Source: Polyangiaceae bacterium
Lineage (GTDB): Bacteria; Myxococcota_A; Polyangia; Polyangiales; Polyangiaceae
Assembly (NCBI GenBank): GCA_016715885.1
Contig: JADJXL010000025.1
Span: 1,155,196-1,219,195, forward strand
DNA length: 64,000 bases
Direction: 5' to 3'
Shown: in pieces, positions 51,504 to 60,551 of the stretch
Layout of the letters: every line of letters begins with the position of its first letter
Position numbering within the stretch: the first letter of the stretch is position 1
The notes under the pieces: generated by a model
What the model was told of the DNA's origin: nothing
Database searches by the model: none
The model's input: the letters and a program-made list of their open reading frames with translations, nothing else
Program-made: the position numbers and the translations under genes

Positions 51504-53501
51504 TCACATCGTTCTCTCTTGTGCGACCATTCGACCCCAGAAAACGATGAGGCCCGCGGTACCGAGCACCGTCGAGCCCGTAAAGATGTGCGTCGCGTAC
51601 GCAGGAAATAAATAAGCAACCACGGCGCCTGCGCCAAACAGCCCCGTCACCAAGGCGACGCGCGGTAATATCGTAATGGCAAACGCCGCCGCGACGACCG
51701 CGACGATCACCAGATCCGTCATTACGATCGAAGCCACGTCGGTCCCGCGTGCAATGGCAAATGCCCGATGCAGAAGCGTCGCCATGGGAAAAAGCGCAAA
51801 CATTGCAAAAGCTTTGCGACTCACCGCCGTCGTCAAACGCGCGCGCAACAAGAAAAATGCGCCCACGAGCAGCATCAGCACGACCGTGGGAAAAAGAATG
51901 AGTTGCTTCTGCGTCGCCTGATGTTGACCACGCTGCAGCATGACACCAAAGGCCACGCTGGCGCTCACGGGCAACACCGTGAGGATCGCCAATTGGAATC
52001 GCGCGCCAATTCGCAAATCCGCGTCCCGCTCCATCGCCCGAAGTTTTGCTTCACGCACCTTCGCGGCTTCCATTTCCAAAACGAGCGCGTCGATTCGCTT
52101 CTCGATATCCGGCCGAACCTCGGACAGGTCCGCCAAGAGCGCTCGCGCGCTTTCGACGTCCCGCTGCGCCATTTCATACTCGATCATTCGTTCGAGTACC
52201 GCATCCAAACCCCGTCGCGCGTCCTGATTTCCTTTCCATGCATCGAGCGCCTGCATGAAGGCAAATCGACACTCCGTCATAGCCTGGTACATCCGACGAT
52301 CGTGCACGGCGCCCGCGGCATCCTGCGCGGATTGAATTTCGGAGAGCTTCGAAAATGCTTTTTCCGACAGCGCCAAGGAACCTCGATGCCTGCAAAACGA
52401 CGTAATCGCCTGCCGCAATTCCAGCGCACTCTGATAACGCTCGTCCGGATCGACATGCATCGCTCGATTGCATATCGATGCAAGCTCCGCCGGAACGTTC
52501 GGACCATAAGCGACCTCCTCCGAATCTCGCGCCGAAAACAAGACCTCGAGCGTCGTATCACCCTCGTGCCGAGGTTTTCCCGTGAGAATGAAGTGCAGCG
52601 TCGCGCCCAGCAAATACACGTCCGTCCGAGCATCGATGCGGCCCAAATCCCCCATCGCCATTTCCGGAGCCATGTACGCGAGTGTTCCCACGGGCGGTCC
52701 GTACATCGCCGCGTCGTCTTGCTGTTCCAAGTCTGCCTTGCGGACTGCAATGCCCCAATCCACCAGGTACACTTCACCAAACCCGCCAATCATCACATTC
52801 TCGGGCTTGATGTCTCGATGCACGACGCCCCGCGTGTGCGCATAATGCGCCGCATTGCAAACGGCCTCGAGGATCTCCAGATGCGCGTCCAGCCTATCGC
52901 CCTCGTCGATGGCCAACGACGCCCATGCAGGATGCGCCGGATCATTGAAGAGGCTCCGCCACGACACGCCGTCGATTCGCTTCATCACAAGGACGGGGAG
53001 CCCTTCTTTGTCGCGCCCCAGCGCATGAACCGGCACGATGCTCGGATGTTCGATCGACCCCGTGATGATCGCCTCTGCGAGCAGCGTATCCACCACATCG
53101 CGGCTCGTTTCCGCTGCTTTGAGCACTTTGAGCGCGACGTCGCGTTGCAATGACTTTTGCCGCGCCAATAACACGCGCCCCATGCCGCCTTCACCCAGCA
53201 CCCCGGTCACTTCGAAATCCGTACCCGCCATGTCGCCCGGAGCCACCGATTGCGTCAAAACCGGCACCGAAGGCAGGTCCGACATCGAAACGGGCGGCGG
53301 CTGAGGTGCGGGCGCAATGGCGCGCGTTTCTTTCGACGCACGCAGCTCGAACGACGTTATCGTACGCTCCGGATCAACCCTGTTGGCCGTCGTGAGAAAC
53401 GTTTTCCAAATTTCATTGACAGGCGGTGGAATCGGACGATGGGGCGATGTCACGCTGAGAGCATATCCTACTCGATGCCAAATTCCATCGCAGTTTGCCA
53501 C
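51504..53501 (-). CDS. Membrane-bound Ser/Thr protein kinase (Pkn2-type)
   Basis: The protein has 665 residues. The kinase domain (about 95-370) has the glycine loop LGEGGMGRV, catalytic Lys125 in VALKVLK, HRDIKPENV (His228-Arg229-Asp230) and the activation-loop start DWG instead of DFG (248-250), then GTLAYMAPEMA. The helical region around 370-490 (AAGAVHDRRMYQAMTECRFAF ... ARALLADL ... EMEAAKVREAKLRAMERDADLR) looks like a sensor or coiled-coil linker. Four hydrophobic spans end the protein (about 500-660). The GTG at 53501 is the first start in frame and lacks a ribosome binding site; a GTG at 53453 is also possible. It is divergent from the 53525 gene with only 23 bases between. Substrate unknown. 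Confidence 0.88.
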   Translation of the reverse strand: MANCDGIWHRVGYALSVTSPHRPIPPPVNEIWKTFLTTANRVDPERTITSFELRASKETRAIAPAPQPPPVSMSDLPSVPVLTQSVAPGDMAGTDFEVTGVLGEGGMGRVLLARQKSLQRDVALKVLKAAETSRDVVDTLLAEAIITGSIEHPSIVPVHALGRDKEGLPVLVMKRIDGVSWRSLFNDPAHPAWASLAIDEGDRLDAHLEILEAVCNAAHYAHTRGVVHRDIKPENVMIGGFGEVYLVDWGIAVRKADLEQQDDAAMYGPPVGTLAYMAPEMAMGDLGRIDARTDVYLLGATLHFILTGKPRHEGDTTLEVLFSARDSEEVAYGPNVPAELASICNRAMHVDPDERYQSALELRQAITSFCRHRGSLALSEKAFSKLSEIQSAQDAAGAVHDRRMYQAMTECRFAFMQALDAWKGNQDARRGLDAVLERMIEYEMAQRDVESARALLADLSEVRPDIEKRIDALVLEMEAAKVREAKLRAMERDADLRIGARFQLAILTVLPVSASVAFGVMLQRGQHQATQKQLILFPTVVLMLLVGAFFLLRARLTTAVSRKAFAMFALFPMATLLHRAFAIARGTDVASIVMTDLVIVAVVAAAFAITILPRVALVTGLFGAGAVVAYLFPAYATHIFTGSTVLGTAGLIVFWGRMVAQERTM

Positions 53502-53524
53502 GGTTTGTGGTATAGGGTCGCGCC

Positions 53525-54049
53525 ATGCCTCCCAAGACCAGTGTCGACGGCAATCGAGTCACCATCGACGGCTTCCGGTACGACTTGTCACCAGCAGGAA
53601 AGAATCGTTACGCGCTCGCGGACGAGTTTGGCGCAAAGCTCGGGTACTTCACGGTCAATGGTCGTGTCGTGACGCCGGAGGACTTTGGCGTCGAGGGAGC
53701 GCATCCAGTGCTCCAGATTGGGCGCGTATGGCTCGCGGCGCAGGTGACCAAGGCTCCTGCGGCGACGGCTGCAGTTCAAAGCAAGGGAATTTGTCGCATC
53801 GTGACGCACGAGCGGCCATCGGAGGGCGACATCGAGAAAGCGCGGGCGCATCGGGCGTGGATGAAGAAGCAACCGGGCTGCAAGGCGAGCTATTTCGTGC
53901 ACGACCCTGCGACGGGAAAAGCAATGACCATTTCGATATGGGACTCGCGCGAGCACTTCGCGGCGCTGAAGGATGCGGATGCGCCGGATGGCGCGGCGGC
54001 GCTTGCTGCGACGAGCGTCGAGGTGTTTCCGATGGTCGAAGAGCCTTGA
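53525..54049 (+). CDS. Protein with C-terminal ABM-like domain
   Basis: The protein has 174 residues. The first 85 residues form a compact beta-rich domain (RVTIDGFRYDLSPAGKNRYALADEFGAKLGYFTVNGRVVTPEDFGVEGAHPVLQIGRVWLAAQV). The rest (KGICRIVTHERPSEGDIEKARAHRAWMKKQPGCKASYFVHDPATGKAMTISIWDSREHFAAL) has the strand-helix-strand pattern of antibiotic-biosynthesis-monooxygenase-like (ABM/Dabb) ferredoxin folds. The function is not fixed by that fold, which ranges from monooxygenases to heme-related enzymes. It starts 24 bases from the divergent kinase. Confidence 0.75.
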   Translation: MPPKTSVDGNRVTIDGFRYDLSPAGKNRYALADEFGAKLGYFTVNGRVVTPEDFGVEGAHPVLQIGRVWLAAQVTKAPAATAAVQSKGICRIVTHERPSEGDIEKARAHRAWMKKQPGCKASYFVHDPATGKAMTISIWDSREHFAALKDADAPDGAAALAATSVEVFPMVEEP

Positions 54050-54081
54050 TCTGCGGCATGCAGAGATCGTAGGGTGAGCTG

Positions 54082-54888
54082 GTGCGATTCTTCGATTCGT
54101 TGCTTCTTGCGGGACCGTTGGTTTTGATGACGCTAGCTGGGTGTTCGCGTTCGCGTTCGGATGCGTCGCCCACGGCCGCGTCGGCTGCTCCGAGTGCATC
54201 GGCCGCTTCGGCGGGCGCTACGGCGGACGCGATGGTTGGGCATCCGCCCGACGTCGATGTGACGGCGGCCGACGTGCTGGGCGCGTATGAGACGGACGCG
54301 AAGGCGGCGAGCGCGCGGTATCGAGGCAAAGTGGCGCTCGTGTATGGTCCGATGGGTGAAGTGGGCAACGACGACGCGAAGGGTGCATTCGTTACGTTTT
54401 TGAAAAACGCGGATGACCCGGCGCCCAATGCTGCGGCATTGCGGTGTTATTTGAAAGCGGGCGAAGAAGCGGCGCTCGGGTCGCGAAACCGCGGGGACAA
54501 GATGGACGCGGTGGGTGTGATCGACGAAGCGGATGGCCAAATTTTTTTGCGCAATTGCGTGGTGGATACGCAATTGAAGGTATGCCAATTGACGACGCGC
54601 GTGCTTGGTCGCGGCACGTGTGAAGCCGGCAAGGACAAGCTTGGGGCGGTGTGGACGAAGAGTCCGGACGTCGTGGAAATAGTGTGTCAATCGCCGGGTG
54701 GGTTTGCCAATTGGTCGAAGGAATGGGCGAGCATTCCGAAGGATCGGCAGACGAGGACCAAGGCGTCGCTCGACAAGACGTCGTGCCACGCGGTGCTCGA
54801 GGCGGTGAACACGAAGCTCGTGGTGGACTTGACGGCGGCGTTGAGTCGCTTGCGGTGGATGGACAACGTTCCGACGCTGGCGCCGTGA
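54082..54888 (+). CDS. Lipoprotein with OB-fold (tRNA_anti-like) domain
   Basis: The protein has 268 residues from a GTG at 54082. The signal peptide ends in MTLAGC (Cys21), then a Ser/Ala linker leads to an OB-fold domain of the tRNA_anti-like type (VTAADVLGAYETDAKAASARYRGKVALVYGPMGEVG ... VRCYLKAG). The C-terminal half contains six cysteines in a small beta-helical region (QIFLRNCVVDTQLKVCQL ... CEAGKDKLGAVW ... SCHAVLEAVN). Such lipoproteins are common in Polyangiales, without a known role. A repeat array begins about 70 bases after the stop. Confidence 0.82.
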   Translation: MRFFDSLLLAGPLVLMTLAGCSRSRSDASPTAASAAPSASAASAGATADAMVGHPPDVDVTAADVLGAYETDAKAASARYRGKVALVYGPMGEVGNDDAKGAFVTFLKNADDPAPNAAALRCYLKAGEEAALGSRNRGDKMDAVGVIDEADGQIFLRNCVVDTQLKVCQLTTRVLGRGTCEAGKDKLGAVWTKSPDVVEIVCQSPGGFANWSKEWASIPKDRQTRTKASLDKTSCHAVLEAVNTKLVVDLTAALSRLRWMDNVPTLAP

Positions 54889-54957
54889 GTGCGGACTGAC
54901 GCGAACCATCGCGGGACCGGTGCCGAAGGGCCCGCGAGTCATCGAACCTGCAGAAGA

Positions 54958-55100
54958 CCCCTTTCGAAAGGGGGTGGCGTGGTTTCGAACCACTTGGGAC
55001 CCCTTTCGAAAGGGGGTCGCGAGTAATCGAATCTACAGAAGACCCCTTTCGAAGGGGGTTGGAGATGGTTTCGAACCGCTGGGGACCCCTTTCGAAAGGG
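54958..55100. repeat. Array of four CCCCTTTCGAAAGGGG palindromes
   Basis: Perfect 16-nt palindromes CCCCTTTCGAAAGGGG lie at 54958-54973 and 55000-55015. A copy with one A missing lies at 55043-55058, and a copy ending GGGA at 55086-55101. Spacing is 42-43 bases, and the units alternate in context, so the array is a tandem duplication of an 85-base unit that holds two palindromes. Between them lie imperfect dyads with GGTTTCGAACC. Both strands look alike at each palindrome. It is a hairpin repeat, not a CRISPR; the spacers are not unique. Confidence 0.85.
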
Positions 55101-55111
55101 ATGCTCCATAG

Positions 55112-55300
55112 ATTTGCTTACGAATTTGGGCGGCTCGATGCGTGACGTTGGGCGCATGCATGCCATTGCGCATCCTACGGTGTTGACGCCATTGGCCTTG
55201 GCTTCGGCCTTCATCTTGCGGCGACACGTGGTCCTGTCGCCGCACAAAAAGGCAGGGAAAGCAGGGGCAATGCGGGGCTCGTTGCGCTTGCGTCGGACAT
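55112..55300 (-). pseudogene. Frameshifted copy of the 5' end of the partner gene at 56215
   Basis: From an ATG at 55300 the reading MSDASATSPALPLL parallels MSDVTATNPASPLL at the start of the 56215 gene. After a one-base deletion in an A run (GGAAAGC here, GGAAAAGC there) the homology continues in another frame as GDRTTCRRKMKAEAK, against GDRTTCRRKLKAEAK in the intact gene. Homology then fades, and the palindrome array follows. It is a partial tandem duplication, now broken. A near-identical DNA stretch (CTTGCGGCGACACGTGGTCC) is shared by the two copies. Confidence 0.75.
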
Positions 55301-55312
55301 GGTCGGCACACC

Positions 55313-56215
55313 TCAATGCACGTTGCCGGGGTAATTGTCCCTTTCGTACAAGAGCAAAAACGAACCGATTTCCCCGCCTTGTCCACTGGTCAGATTGTCG
55401 TAGAATTCTTGCCCTTGGCGACGTTCCGCTTCGAGCGCAGCCTCGATCACACCCGGTGATTTCAACCACTCGCGATGTTTCAAGCCTTTCTCGCTATCGA
55501 CGAGCGCACGCAAGTGCTCGAGCAGCCGCATGTGAATCTCGTCTTCCGACGCATTGCGCATTTGCTCGATTGCGGTTTGCAGGTCGGTCCGGATATTCCC
55601 TGTGGGTTGATCCACCCACATGGGGACGGTGCCATCGAAACGATACGCTATGAGTTCGGCGAGCGAGATGAGACCCTCACGAACATCGACGTACTTCAAG
55701 GTGTCGAGCGCTTCCCAATGCCGCAAGACACCTTCGATGCGCGGCACGGCGAGCTCGATGCTGTTGAGCAGACGAGATATGACGGCTGCGGAAATCGCGC
55801 CCCAAGGGTATCTACAAACGTGTGTGACGAATGCACGCCGTAAGGGGAAGCGTTCCATATGGCTGAGTTTAGCAGCCCATTCCGTTTCGAATTGCAGGGT
55901 CTCGAGCATGTACGCGCGCCATTGGATATGGAGACCTTGTTCTTTGGGATTGGCGGCAATGGTCACGACATTGGCTTGTGGATAGAACGAATACCCCGCT
56001 CCGACCCACTTGGCGATGTCCTCATCCGTGAACACGACGGAACCGGAGGGAATGGGGATGAGCTTCGGTTCGGGAAAGTCGCGGCCCTCCATGTAGTATT
56101 TGGCCCATTTCTTGGCTTCGGCCTTCAGCTTGCGGCGACACGTGGTCCTGTCGCCGTACATGAACGCAGGGAAAAGCAGGGGCGATGCGGGATTGGTCGC
56201 GGTTACGTCGGACAT
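55313..56215 (-). CDS. Partner protein of the duplicated-nuclease lipoprotein, possible immunity factor
   Basis: The protein has 300 residues and no signal peptide or TM span. It begins MSDVTATNPASPLL, then FMYGDRTTCRRKLKAEAKKWAKYYMEGRDFPEPKLIPIPSGSVVFTDEDIAKWVGAGYSF. A helical core follows (RRAFVTHVCRYPWGAISAAVISRLLNSIELAVPRIEGVLRHWEALDTLKYVDVREGLISLAELIAYRF), ending in an acidic/aromatic tail. No family was recognised. It lies 49 bases downstream of the lipoprotein gene on the same strand, and a broken copy of its 5' end lies right after it. Being a small cytoplasmic partner downstream of a candidate nuclease, with tandem copies, is the usual layout of an immunity gene, but this is inference. 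Confidence 0.75.
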   Translation of the reverse strand: MSDVTATNPASPLLFPAFMYGDRTTCRRKLKAEAKKWAKYYMEGRDFPEPKLIPIPSGSVVFTDEDIAKWVGAGYSFYPQANVVTIAANPKEQGLHIQWRAYMLETLQFETEWAAKLSHMERFPLRRAFVTHVCRYPWGAISAAVISRLLNSIELAVPRIEGVLRHWEALDTLKYVDVREGLISLAELIAYRFDGTVPMWVDQPTGNIRTDLQTAIEQMRNASEDEIHMRLLEHLRALVDSEKGLKHREWLKSPGVIEAALEAERRQGQEFYDNLTSGQGGEIGSFLLLYERDNYPGNVH

Positions 56216-56264
56216 GGTCAAACCCGACGTTCCACAACTTGCCGCAGGAAGCAAGTGCCTGCGT

Positions 56265-58229
56265 CTACAGGGAATCGCCGACCCGCGCCCCGGCCGGTGG
56301 ACGCGGCAGCTCCGGCGGCGGACGCGGCGGCCCCCACGGCGGCCTCGGTGGCGTCGAGATGGGGCCTGGCGATGGCGAACGTGGAGGCGATGGCGGAAGC
56401 AATGACCCAGCCTTCGGGGATGCACCTTGTTGCACCTTTTTGCCCGGTCCGAGCCCGGGACTGAGATAGACCATCGTGGCGGTGCCAATGATTTGCACGA
56501 CGTAGCCGCCTACCATTTGGATCATGAAGAGCTTTTGAGCCCCCTTGGCGTACGCTTCGGACCATCGTTCGCATTTCTCGGCGTACTGCTGCATGTCCGC
56601 TTGCGTCAAATCCACCCATGTAAATCGCCCCTCTTGGAGCCCCTTGATGATCGTGGGCTCGTCGATCTCGTCGTCGCTCAGCTTCTTCCAGTTGTATTGA
56701 ACCACGCCGGGGGTCGTCGTGCGCCAGTCGAGGCGCCACCACCGCATGCTCAAGTCGAACCGGACCCAAACATCCCCGGCGAATCCGGTGCCGTGGGTAA
56801 ATAACTTGCGCGGCATTCCCCGGTTGATCGCGGCAATGTTCTTGGCGACGTCGGCTATCCCTTCTGCCAACTGACCCTGCGAGCTGGACTTGATCTCGAA
56901 CACGACTGTATTCGCTAGATCCGCAATGTCTGGCCGTCGCAAAGCTTCGCCGGCACCGAGCAAAGCTGACGTTCCGCCTGCTGCGTCTACAATCGTTCTT
57001 ATACTCACCGTGTTGGTGCGCACCTCTTGGGGTTTGGGATGCCGCGCCTTATACTCCGCCCCGATCACATTGTGCGCGGCATTGCCCATATGCAAGTTCC
57101 AAGGTTGATTTCCAGGTCTCCCCTTGACTGTGTAGAAAGTTTGTGCAGTACCGCCCCCACCACCGGAGACCGTTTGTCCCACGTGTCGTGCGTCCAAACG
57201 CACCCGCGCCACCGCCTCGGGAGGCTTGCGCATCACCGGGAGCAGCCGCGCAACGTCATCGTCGTGCGCGCTCCACAGCGCCACTGACCGCAGGTAGTCC
57301 GCTATCGTTTTTCCGGGCAAAATCGGTATCGTCGCCTCGGCACGCGTTCGTCCCAGCTCCTCACGCGCCTGGACCAACCGCTCCACCACTTCGTGCAGCG
57401 CTCGCCCCAATCGCGAAATCTCGCGCAGCGTCGGCTCACGCCATCGCTTGGCCACATACGCATCGCCGTAGGCCTCCGCGGTCTGCTGCTCCGCGCCGAG
57501 CACCAGCCATTGGTACTCGACAACCCCCGGATCCGTCGTAGCCCACCGAAGGACCCATGGCTGGGCGCCCTCGGCAAAGCGCACACCCACCTCGCCCGCG
57601 TAGCCCGTCCCGAGTTTGAACTTCGGAACGCCGAGCATGGCGCCATTGATCAAGCGCAAATGCCAGTCGACCTTGTTGTTCGCCGCAGACCGGTGTGTTT
57701 GTCCCCGCGGAACGACTTCGAACAAAACCCGCCCCTCGACATCCGCGAGATCAATGTGCCGATCCCTGTCGAAATCCGCTACGATGTGGGTGTTCCCGCC
57801 CGCTTCGTCGATGACCTCGACGAGGTTGCCGTCTTTGGGCACGCGGTACGCTGGATGAGCGGCCGCATAATGCTCGCGAATGAGCCTCAGCGCGGCGTAT
57901 CCCAAGTGATATTCGGAAGGCCAAACCCCGCTTTCGTCATCTTGGGTGTACGGTTCGGGGAGCTTGCTGTCCTCCAAAACGCCGATCTTGTCGGGCGAAC
58001 GCCCACGCACCCATTGCCCCATCAAATGCGCAGAACGCCGCGCCTCGGCGCTCACTTGGGCATTGGTTATTTGCAGAAATGCCGCCGAATCCGGCTGCAC
58101 GACGCGGACGACACCAGGTCCACAGCCAAGGATTGTCCATGCAAACACCAACAATGCTGCCCCGTAGTTGGTCAGTACAATCACGACGATGCGAAGGTAT
58201 TGCGCGACGAAATGGCGGGCAGCTTGCAT
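56265..58229 (-). CDS. Lipoprotein with two PD-(D/E)XK-like domains, candidate nuclease toxin
   Basis: The protein has 654 residues from ATG 58229. A hydrophobic signal region ends with LVFAWTILGC (Cys36). Two copies of one domain follow: about 104-243 and 377-517. Both have a YH(L/M)G-type start and A-A-x-x-x-I-x-x-x-Y, an aromatic-rich GTG(Y/F)AG(E/D)V strand, and TT(D/T)PGVV(E/Q)Y-x-W. The second copy has RRPDIADLANTVVFEIKSSS, which fits a PD ... E-x-K nuclease core (Asp434, Glu445, Lys447). In the first the same place reads HIDLADVEGRVLFEVVPRG with Lys lost, so one copy may be active and the other degenerate. The tail is Pro-rich (PPSPPRSPSPGPIS). The start codon is not certain. The function is unproven; a secreted or contact-delivered nuclease is the working idea. 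Confidence 0.72.
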   Translation of the reverse strand: MQAARHFVAQYLRIVVIVLTNYGAALLVFAWTILGCGPGVVRVVQPDSAAFLQITNAQVSAEARRSAHLMGQWVRGRSPDKIGVLEDSKLPEPYTQDDESGVWPSEYHLGYAALRLIREHYAAAHPAYRVPKDGNLVEVIDEAGGNTHIVADFDRDRHIDLADVEGRVLFEVVPRGQTHRSAANNKVDWHLRLINGAMLGVPKFKLGTGYAGEVGVRFAEGAQPWVLRWATTDPGVVEYQWLVLGAEQQTAEAYGDAYVAKRWREPTLREISRLGRALHEVVERLVQAREELGRTRAEATIPILPGKTIADYLRSVALWSAHDDDVARLLPVMRKPPEAVARVRLDARHVGQTVSGGGGGTAQTFYTVKGRPGNQPWNLHMGNAAHNVIGAEYKARHPKPQEVRTNTVSIRTIVDAAGGTSALLGAGEALRRPDIADLANTVVFEIKSSSQGQLAEGIADVAKNIAAINRGMPRKLFTHGTGFAGDVWVRFDLSMRWWRLDWRTTTPGVVQYNWKKLSDDEIDEPTIIKGLQEGRFTWVDLTQADMQQYAEKCERWSEAYAKGAQKLFMIQMVGGYVVQIIGTATMVYLSPGLGPGKKVQQGASPKAGSLLPPSPPRSPSPGPISTPPRPPWGPPRPPPELPRPPAGARVGDSL

Positions 58230-59083
58230 CCTTCGAACGCTCAGCACCACCAACAAAACCGATGCTCCCCCGGCCTCCTCCAAGCACGCTTCGTGATGGA
58301 CAAACCACAGCCCCCTCAAAGAGCTTGAAAAAGTTCCTCGAGAGGGCTGGACTCCGAAGTTGCGAAGCAACGGAGGAGTCCTATGTGGCACGGCTTTTGC
58401 CGGACGTCAAGTTTTTCTTGACGCTTGTCGAGTTTGACGAAGCGATCGCACTGAGAGGCCAGCGCGGCTGGATGCGCGTGCGGGGGCAAACTTCACCGAG
58501 CGGACTACCCGCGAAAACCACGCGGCATCGTGGCCGACGCCGAACCATTGTTCAGCCGCCGCATCAGCTTTGCTGCGCTCGAGAAGGCTGCCGAGCACGC
58601 ACGACACCGCTGTCGATCCGCTTTATTTCTCGCTCCGTGTACGTTTTCGCCATCGTCCTGCTCGCCGCTGCAACGTATTGGCAACAGCGTGGCGCCGACA
58701 GCGCTCGTCGTGCCGCGACAACCACCGCAGAATCGTTCGACATCCCCGACGAACCCAGCGTCGCTGGCTTGCGTTTTCGTGTCCATCCTGCCATCGCTGT
58801 CCGGTTTCATCGCCGAACGCTCGCGTTTCATGCCGCCACTCGACGAAACGCGCTTGCCCCTGTCGCTCCTCGAAAGGTTTTCCGGTGATCCCCGAGACCA
58901 ACTCATGCACGCCTTGCGGTTTGTCGCAATGGTTACGAAGCCGCCCAGTCATCGAGCACGCTATCCGATACTCGATTGTCGATACGCAGAGCTTGGTTTT
59001 TGCGGTAAAACCGATTCTGAGGTAGTCCCCGGTTGTCCGGAGGCGGCAATGTAGCCCGCGCTCCGGTCATCGAGGTGACCTTT
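58230..59083. other. Region without a confident gene; possible decayed membrane-protein fragment
   Basis: About 850 bases lie between the lipoprotein gene and the transposase remnant. On the plus strand near 58637-58800 a frame reads SVYVFAIVLLAAATYWQQRG followed by a soluble stretch (ESFDIPDEPSVAGLRFRVHP). The sequence SLSGFIAERSRFMPPLDE continues in another frame, so a protein with an N-terminal TM helix may have been broken by a frameshift and cut by the element downstream. This is weak evidence. No other feature was seen. Confidence 0.3.
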
Positions 59084-60547
59084 ATGAACGAATCCGAGGG
59101 CGTGCCGATGCGCATGCGATGGGCTCGTCTGCGCTTTCAAATCATAGGACCGCTTTTTGCGGCTCCACCCGAACATGGCGAGTTATCGATTGCCATCGAG
59201 GAGCTCGCCAAAAGGCAATGGCGCCATCCCACGACGGGAGAATGTGTCAAGTTTGGCGCGTCCACCATCGAGCGATGGTACTATCAAGCCAAAGCGTCGC
59301 CCGTCGACACGATGGAATCGCTCGCGCGCAAAGTGCGTGGTGATGCGGGAAAACAACCCTGCATCCATGCCGTGCTCAAAGAAACCATTCGGCGGCTGCA
59401 CCAGCAATTTCCGTGGCTGTCGTTTCAGCTTCATTACGACAACATCGTGGCTCTTGCGGAGAAGGATCCGACCATCCATCCGATTTCGTCGTATTCGACG
59501 ATTTGTCGATACATGAAGAGCCAGGGACTCTTGCGCGCAAAGTCGTCCAAGATCCGACAGAAGAAAACGAATACGGACGAAGTTTATGAAGTCCGGGAAA
59601 CGCGCTCTTTCGAGGTGGAGCACGTCAATGGGCTGTGGCATTTGGATTTTTTCATGAATGCTCCGCAGCCTCTGCTTGCCATCGGGCGAACGGCACAAGC
59701 CGGTGCTCTTGTGCGTGCTCGATGATCGGTCGCGATTGGTTTGCCATGCGCAATGGTACCTCGCTCCGAGCGCGGAGACGCTGATTCACGGCCTTTGCCA
59801 AGCGATCATGAAACGCGGATTGCCCTGGGCGCTTTACGCCGACAATGGCGGGGCCATGGTGGCTGCCGAAACGCGCGAGGGATTGTTGCAACTCGGTATC
59901 GTGTACGATCACACTCGGCCGTATGGACCTGAGCAAAACGCCAAGCAGGAAGTGTTTTGGGCTCAGGTCGAAGGTCGGCTGATGGCAATGCTTCGCGGCG
60001 AGCCTACGCTGACTTTGGCATTGCTGAACCAGGCAACGCAAGCGTGGGTCGAACAAGAGTACAATCGGGCCATCCACAGCGAAACCAAGCAAGCGCCCAT
60101 TGCACGATTTCTCGATGGGCCGAATACGAGTCGTCCGAGTCCTCAGCCGGACGAATTGCGCCAGGCATTTCGTCGATCTACGACGCGGGCGCAGAGGCAA
60201 GGCGATGGCACGCTGAGCCTCGAGGGGATTCGTTTCGAGATTCCCGCGCGATATCGGCCTTTGAAGCGAGTCCACGTCCGATATGCAACTGGGACTTGTC
60301 GTCGGTGGAACTGTGCGACGAGCGTACGGGAAAGTCTCTGTGCACGCTTTTTGCCGCTCGACAAGGCCAAAAATGCCGACCGACAACGGCGAGTGATTCA
60401 ATCGGACGCAAAGCCGACCGACCACGCAGGGGACGCGCCTGGAATCACGCCATTGCCAGAAATACATTGCCGAATACGCGGCGACCAGGTTGCCCCCGGC
60501 ATACCTCGCTCACGAGGAAGTAACGGAATTTTCGAAAGAGGGACACG
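59084..60547 (+). pseudogene. DDE transposase, broken by frameshifts
   Basis: The start at 59084 follows GAGGTGACC. The N-terminal part (MNESEGVPMRMRWARLRFQIIG ... FGASTIERWYYQAKASPVDTMESLARKVRGDAGKQP) is a helix-turn-helix/targeting region; HLDFF carries the first catalytic Asp. The frame then changes near 59650. The catalytic core continues as DDRSRLVCHAQWYL, YADNGGAM (second Asp) and GPEQNAKQEVFWAQVEG (Glu), so the DDE triad survives, but in two frames. Further frame changes near 60290-60480 split DLSSVELCDERTGKSLC and PPAYLAHEEV. It belongs with the ATPase remnant that follows. Similar transposase/ExeA-type ATPase pairs are known in delta-proteobacteria. Confidence 0.8.
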
Positions 60548-60551
60548 AAGT

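Noticed and set aside
54958..55100. CRISPR array
   Set aside because: Repeats are perfect palindromes and the intervening sequences are themselves repeated; no cas genes nearby.
54920..55111. 63-residue protein with DPFRKGVA repeats
   Set aside because: It is only the translation of the palindrome array; the same array reads as a similar string on the other strand.
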